Origin: Caulobacter sp048541825
GTDB taxonomy: Bacteria > Pseudomonadota > Alphaproteobacteria > Caulobacterales > Caulobacteraceae
Assembly: GCF_048541825.1 (NCBI RefSeq)
Contig: NZ_CP183332.1
Span: forward strand, 558,001-622,000
Length of the DNA: 64,000 nt
Direction of reading: 5' to 3'
In this document: positions 59,909 through 64,000 of the stretch, piece by piece
How the letters are laid out: the number at the start of each line of letters is the position of its first letter
Position numbering within the stretch: position 1 is the stretch's first letter
Notes under the pieces: model-generated
Databases searched by the model: none
What the model was told of the DNA's origin: nothing
The model's input: only the letters and a program-made list of their open reading frames with translations
Translations under genes and position numbers: made by a program

Positions 59909-61585
59909 ATGGTGTTGCTCGACCGGTACGACGCGATGGTCAGGGCAGGCGTGAACTCGGTTCGCGGACGACTGGTTTTGCTGACCATCAGTCTCCTGAT
60001 CCCGGCCCTGCTGAGTATGGGTTTCTTGCTCTCCAGTGCCGATCGACAGAGCCGCGCTCAACTGCACGAGCAGCTGCTGACGACGGCCAGGGCCCTGTCC
60101 GGAGCCACAGATCGCCAGACGGCCGTCGGCGTCGCTGTGCTTGAGACCCTCGCCACTGATCAGGCCCTGCTGGCCGGAGACTGGGCCGCCTTTCACAGCC
60201 GAGCCCGTCGGGTGAGTGACGATCGTTCGGGCTGGGTGGTGGTGTTCGATGAAACCGGCCAGCAGATCGTTAACACCCTGCGTCCTTATGGAACGCCTCT
60301 GCCCGGTATGCCCCGGACGTCAAACCTTCAGGCGACCAATCAGTCCGGTCAGATCCGAATAGCGATCGTACCGAAGGGCGCCGTCGTTCCCAGGCCGTTG
60401 ATCAGAGTCAGCGCGCCACTGAGTTTTCGGGGGAAGCCCTATACTCTGGGCTATGTCGTGGAGGCCGCATCCTACGCCTCGGTATTGCGCCAGCATCGCG
60501 TGCCTGAGCGTTGGGTGGTGACCCTGCTGGACAAGGATCGCAAGGTGATCGCTCGATCCGTCCGGCACGAGAAATGGGTCGGCAATTCCGCCTCGTCAGA
60601 CATGACCGAGAACCTCCGGCGCTCCAATGAGGGGGTCAATCGCAGCACGTCTCTGGATGGCGTGCCGACCATCGTCGCCTATACGCGCTCGCCCCAGACG
60701 GGCTGGACGCTTGTGGTATCCATCCCGCGCGCCGATCTGGCGCGCTCGGTGACCAGCGGCGTGGCGACGGCCACAGGTGTCTTCGGCCTGCTGCTGATCC
60801 TTGGTATCGGTCTGGCGCTGTTCTTTTCGCGAGGCATCAATCGCGAGGTGGGGCGCCTGGTGGCGGCTGCGCAGGCCATTGGCCAGGGCCAGGCGGTTGT
60901 GATGCCGGCCGACAAAGGCCTCGCAGAGATCGCGGCAATTCACGTCGCCCTCAGCGACGCGTCCCGCGAACTGCAGATCCGCGAAGAGCGTCAGATCGTG
61001 ATGATGAACGAACTGAACCACCGGGTGAAAAACACCCTGGCCACGGTTCAGGCCCTGGCGCGCCAGACCTTTGGCAAGCTTGAAAAGGCGTCGGTCGAGA
61101 TGTTCACCGAGCGGCTGATCGCGCTCTCGGCCGCTCACGACCTATTGACCCGTGACGGTTGGCGCAAGGCTGACCTGGGGGAGCTGATGCGGATCTGCTC
61201 ACGCGCGCACGGCGATCGGGTCGAGTTTTCGGGCCGGACAGTCTCGCTGGATCCCCACACTGCCGTAGCCCTGTCGATGGTGCTCCACGAACTGGCCACC
61301 AACAGCGCCAAGTACGGCGCCCTTTCGGTGTCCACCGGCCGGGTGGGCGTCGACTGGCGGATTGATCCGGAGACCCAGGCCCTGACCATCATCTGGGTCG
61401 AGATGGGCGGCCCGCCGGTGACCGTACCTAGCCAGCTGGGCTTTGGCACGCGCCTGATCGACGGCTCTATCCGCCGGGAACTGAAGGGCACGCCGCGCTT
61501 TGACTTCCGGCCCGAGGGTCTGGTCTTCGAGGCGACCTTGCCCCCGCCAAGCGCGGATGCGGTGCGCTGGGCCAATCCGTTCTGA
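59909..61585 (+). CDS. HWE-family membrane sensor histidine kinase
   Basis: 558 residues. Two membrane helices (about 20-40 and 290-312) flank a periplasmic dCache-like sensor. A HAMP follows, then an HWE kinase domain: phospho-His371 in NELNHRVKNTLATVQ, LHELATNSAKYGAL, and the diagnostic WVE in IIWVEMGGPPV. HWE kinases often signal to general stress response or blue-light type regulators. The ligand is unknown. It lies three bases upstream of the P-loop kinase gene. Confidence 0.9.
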   Translation: MVLLDRYDAMVRAGVNSVRGRLVLLTISLLIPALLSMGFLLSSADRQSRAQLHEQLLTTARALSGATDRQTAVGVAVLETLATDQALLAGDWAAFHSRARRVSDDRSGWVVVFDETGQQIVNTLRPYGTPLPGMPRTSNLQATNQSGQIRIAIVPKGAVVPRPLIRVSAPLSFRGKPYTLGYVVEAASYASVLRQHRVPERWVVTLLDKDRKVIARSVRHEKWVGNSASSDMTENLRRSNEGVNRSTSLDGVPTIVAYTRSPQTGWTLVVSIPRADLARSVTSGVATATGVFGLLLILGIGLALFFSRGINREVGRLVAAAQAIGQGQAVVMPADKGLAEIAAIHVALSDASRELQIREERQIVMMNELNHRVKNTLATVQALARQTFGKLEKASVEMFTERLIALSAAHDLLTRDGWRKADLGELMRICSRAHGDRVEFSGRTVSLDPHTAVALSMVLHELATNSAKYGALSVSTGRVGVDWRIDPETQALTIIWVEMGGPPVTVPSQLGFGTRLIDGSIRRELKGTPRFDFRPEGLVFEATLPPPSADAVRWANPF

Positions 61586-61587
61586 AC

Positions 61588-62478
61588 ATGGCGCCCGACA
61601 GTAGAGAGGTCGCCGCCTTCATGGCGCAGGCAGGACTGCCGCCGCGCTTTGCCGGTCTGGCCGCCCAGCTCCACATCCCCCTCACCGCGCGGATCGCCCA
61701 GGCCTGCGCCGGACGCGATACGCCGCTGGTGGTCGGCCTCTGCGCGCCGCAGGGGGCGGGCAAGTCGACCCTGACGGCGCTGGTGACGCGTCTGTTGCGG
61801 AACCGGGGCCTGAAGACCGCCAATCTGTCGCTGGACGACCTGTATCTGACCCAAGCCCAGCGTCGGGTTCTGGGGCGGACGGTCCATCCTCTGCTGCGCA
61901 CGCGTGGGGTTCCAGGGACCCACGACATCCCGCTGGGTCTGAGCGTGCTGGACGCTCTGGCCCATCCGGGCCGGGTTCTGCTGCCCCGCTTCGACAAGCC
62001 CGCCGATGACCGGGCGCCGGTAACGGACTTCGAGCCCTTCGAGGGACCCGCCCAGGTGATCTTGCTGGAAGGCTGGTGCGTCGGTGCCCGGGCCCAGCCC
62101 AAGGCGGTCCTCGATGAACCGGTCAACGCCCTCGAGCGTGAGGAAGACCCCGCGGGCGTCTGGCGAGGCTTCGCCAATGCTGCCTTGGCCGGCCCCTATC
62201 GCGCGCTGTTCGACAGGATCGATCTTCTGGTGGCGATGACCGCCCCCGACTTTGCCACCGTGCGCGCCTGGCGGGGCCAGCAGGAGCAGCGCCTGCGCCA
62301 AGACCTGGCCGCCCAAGGCCGTGACCCTCGGCTGGCGATGGACGAGATGGCCCTGGACCGCTTCGTCGCCCACTATCAGCGTCTGACCGAGTGGATCGCC
62401 CGCGATCTGCCGCCCCGCGCCGACATCGCCATCCGTCTGGACGCGGAGCGTGAGCCCTTTGATACCAACGGCCGCTGA
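61588..62478 (+). CDS. P-loop small-molecule kinase, D-glycerate 3-kinase-like
   Basis: 296 residues. Walker A APQGAGKST at residues 53-61, followed by TANLSLDDLYLT, RGVPGTHD, LPRFDKPADDR and a LEGWCVGARAQ block. This set matches the plant/fungal-type glycerate kinase and related uridine-kinase-fold enzymes found in alphaproteobacteria. Two bases separate it from the HWE kinase stop, so the two are co-transcribed. The substrate is inferred from resemblance only. Confidence 0.75.
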   Translation: MAPDSREVAAFMAQAGLPPRFAGLAAQLHIPLTARIAQACAGRDTPLVVGLCAPQGAGKSTLTALVTRLLRNRGLKTANLSLDDLYLTQAQRRVLGRTVHPLLRTRGVPGTHDIPLGLSVLDALAHPGRVLLPRFDKPADDRAPVTDFEPFEGPAQVILLEGWCVGARAQPKAVLDEPVNALEREEDPAGVWRGFANAALAGPYRALFDRIDLLVAMTAPDFATVRAWRGQQEQRLRQDLAAQGRDPRLAMDEMALDRFVAHYQRLTEWIARDLPPRADIAIRLDAEREPFDTNGR

Positions 62479-62514
62479 TCCTGACCTCAGAGGGGCCAAA
62501 TCTGAAAATAGGAC

Positions 62515-62626
62515 GTCACCCCGGGACTTGTTCCCGGGGCCCATGGGTCAGCTTCCTCGTGAGAGTTCTATTCTGCGCCGCACGTGCGGTTGCACAATGG
62601 GCCCCGGGAACAAGTCCCGGGGTGAC
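62515..62626. repeat. palindromic element with perfect 30-base arms
   Basis: Arms 62515-62544 and 62597-62626 are exact reverse complements, beginning GTCACCCCGGGAC and ending at GGGCCCAT. The 52-base centre contains another palindrome, CCGCACGTGCGG (about 62577-62588). With no protein-coding content it looks like a REP or small miniature element that would form a long hairpin in RNA. It fills most of the gap between the P-loop kinase and the next (convergent) gene. Confidence 0.8.
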
Positions 62627-62684
62627 GAGGATATGGAGCGCGAGGAGTCGAGCTCAGCGGCGCTTGGTATGAGATGCGGGGTCT

Positions 62685-63233
62685 CTAGTCTTCCACCGTC
62701 CGCACGCGGTCGACGACCCGCACGGTATAGCAGCGGCGCTTGCCCAGTTCGGTGCCGCAGAAGCCGGGTTCCTCGGAGCCGTCCCGTAGCTTGACCCAGC
62801 GGTCACGGTTGCACTCAAACCAGCCGTACTGGAACTCCAGATGGTCGACGTCCTGATGGAAGACCGGGACCCGGTCGACCGAATAGAACCGCACCATGCC
62901 GCTGAGGCCGCCGAAGCTGCCCCGGCCGTTGACCAGCCCGCACACCCGGCCCGTGCGCGTGGACCAGACGGCGCCCAGATCCAGCGGATTGGTCTGGTTC
63001 AGCCGGGTCTTCAGATTGGCCCGCACATGACCCCATTCGTCGCGGGCCCGGGGTTTCTCGACCAGCATCTGCTCGGCCGTCGGCGGGGGCAGGGCGGCGT
63101 TGACCTGCTCGACGCGCACCAGATCGAAGATCCCGAACACCAGCGCCCCCAGGATAGCGACCACGATCACGCCCGAGAGGATGCGCGGCAGCAGCGGCAT
63201 GCGGCGCGGCTTGTCCCAGACCGGTCTCGTCAT
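62685..63233 (-). CDS. hypothetical membrane-anchored protein
   Basis: 182 residues from the ATG at 63233. One helix (about 16-36; ILSGVIVVAILGALVFGIFDLV) and a soluble domain with five cysteines (CGLVNGRG, WFECNRDRWV, GFCGTELGKRRC), possibly disulfide-bonded in the periplasm. No family recognised. Confidence 0.6.
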   Translation of the reverse strand: MTRPVWDKPRRMPLLPRILSGVIVVAILGALVFGIFDLVRVEQVNAALPPPTAEQMLVEKPRARDEWGHVRANLKTRLNQTNPLDLGAVWSTRTGRVCGLVNGRGSFGGLSGMVRFYSVDRVPVFHQDVDHLEFQYGWFECNRDRWVKLRDGSEEPGFCGTELGKRRCYTVRVVDRVRTVED

Positions 63234-63311
63234 CGGCGTCCTCCCATCCTTGCGGGCGAGAGTGCGCAGCGCTACTTGGTTTGACAAGTGTAAAAAATTA
63301 CGATGTTAAAC

Positions 63312-63554
63312 TTAGGGCTCGGGGCGCGTTCCGTCTCCCGCCCCGTCCTCGTCTTCCTCTTCGCGCGCGATCGATTCCGATCGTGGGGGAGGCGGCGGAT
63401 CGGCGGTAAAGAAGGCGCCCAGCAACATCATCATGCCGGCCAAAGGGGCCATGGCCCGTTTTGAGCGCTTGGCGTTTCGGACGCCCCAGATCGCCACCGG
63501 CGTCAGAACGGCGATGACGGCAAGGGTGATCAGGATCGCGATCAGATTGGACAT
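63312..63554 (-). CDS. small two-helix membrane protein
   Basis: 80 residues from the ATG at 63554. Two hydrophobic helices (about 3-24 and 34-53) separated by a basic loop (RNAKRSKRAM), then a Pro-rich and acidic tail. No family recognised. It lies 43 bases after the uvrC stop on the same strand. Confidence 0.5.
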   Translation of the reverse strand: MSNLIAILITLAVIAVLTPVAIWGVRNAKRSKRAMAPLAGMMMLLGAFFTADPPPPPRSESIAREEEDEDGAGDGTRPEP

Positions 63555-63596
63555 GCCCTGATGTGGCCCCCCCGGGCCGCGCGACAAGGCCTGGCT

Positions 63597-64000
63597 TCAG
63601 CTCTTGCGGAAGAAGGCGTGGATGCGCTCGGCCAGGGCCTGGCTGACGCCCTCGACCTTCAGCAGGTCTTCGACTCCGGCGCGGCCGACACCCTTGGCTG
63701 AGCCAAACGCGTGCAGCAGGGCCTTCTTGCGGCCGGGACCCACGCCCTCGATCTCGTCGAGCGGGTTCTTCTTGAGGTCCATCGAGCGGCGCGTGCGGTG
63801 GGCGCCGATGGCGAAGCGGTGGGCCTCGTCGCGCAGGCGCTGCAGGTAGTACAGAACCGGCGACTTGGGCTCGAGCATGAACGGCGTCTTGTCGGGCATG
63901 AAGAACCGCTCCAGCCCGGCGTCGCGATCCGGGCCCTTGGCGACACCGACGACGGCGATGTCGTCGACGCCCAGCTCGGCCATGATCTCCAGCGCTGCGT
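63597..64000 (-). CDS. uvrC: C-terminal part of excinuclease ABC subunit C (UvrC), runs off right edge
   Basis: 134 residues visible and the frame stays open to the window end. The tail of the RNase H-like nuclease domain (IAVVGVAKGPDRDAGLERFF, VLYYLQRLRDEAHRFAIGAHRTRR) is followed by a helix-hairpin-helix pair (LDEIEGVGPGRKKALLHAFGSAKGV and LLKVEGVSQALAERIHAFF). Makes the incisions of nucleotide excision repair. Confidence 0.94.
   Translation of the reverse strand, partial: AALEIMAELGVDDIAVVGVAKGPDRDAGLERFFMPDKTPFMLEPKSPVLYYLQRLRDEAHRFAIGAHRTRRSMDLKKNPLDEIEGVGPGRKKALLHAFGSAKGVGRAGVEDLLKVEGVSQALAERIHAFFRKS

Overview
The window is a high-GC chromosome segment from an alphaproteobacterium. The best guess is a member of the Caulobacteraceae, close to Caulobacter. 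The evidence is a complete pilA-cpaABCDEF-tadBC (Tad/Flp pilus) locus in the Caulobacter order, a pilin of the 60-residue Caulobacter type, a CtrA-like box in front of cpaB, a Fur box of the alphaproteobacterial form, and pseudaminic-acid genes like those that supply sugar for flagellin glycosylation in this group. No rRNA, tRNA, prophage, IS element or CRISPR array was seen.

Layout. 1-2.9 kb: tail of an MFS-type transporter, a DUF1579-like protein and the folate pair pabB/aminotransferase IV. 2.9-14.9 kb: Tad pilus locus, with three accessory genes pointing left (two TadE/TadG-like pseudopilins and a secretin-N-domain protein) and pilA1, pilA2, cpaA, cpaB-F, tadB, tadC and a small Flp-like pilin pointing right. 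A chemoreceptor and a TadD-like TPR protein follow on the minus strand. 18-24 kb: leucyl aminopeptidase, NlpC/P60 peptidase, membrane cytochrome c, kdsB, pheA, MAPEG and GNAT genes. 24-27.8 kb: the nadA-nadB-nadC NAD synthesis cluster behind two palindromic operators that look like NadQ sites. 28-34.5 kb: a PAS hybrid histidine kinase, dps, a SleB-type hydrolase, a PDZ protein and trxB.

34.8-45 kb is a surface-glycan region: pseI, an SDR, a translationally coupled trio (methyltransferase, FAD/NAD-binding protein, WbqC-family protein), pseG, an SpsF/PseF-type nucleotidyltransferase and an ELM1-family protein. A lower-GC retron sits inside this run, on the opposite strand, at 39664-41682. It has a predicted msr-msd RNA with a perfect 22-bp hairpin, a nucleoside-deoxyribosyltransferase-like effector with a possible winged-helix C-terminus, and a retron reverse transcriptase with NAxxH, YADD and TG motifs. 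It resembles the St85/Sen2 (RcaT) anti-phage and toxin-antitoxin retrons and is the most distinctive system here.

45-64 kb: greA, a second chemoreceptor with a coupled small membrane protein, GST, DUF2269 and SDR-DoxX proteins, carB, a COG2509 FAD protein, a small membrane protein with an Xre regulator, a patatin lipoprotein, a cold-shock protein, a Fur-box-linked 57-residue protein, pgsA, an HWE histidine kinase, a P-loop kinase, two small membrane proteins and the end of uvrC. Several intergenic palindromic repeats (REP-like) lie between these genes, including one with perfect 30-bp arms.
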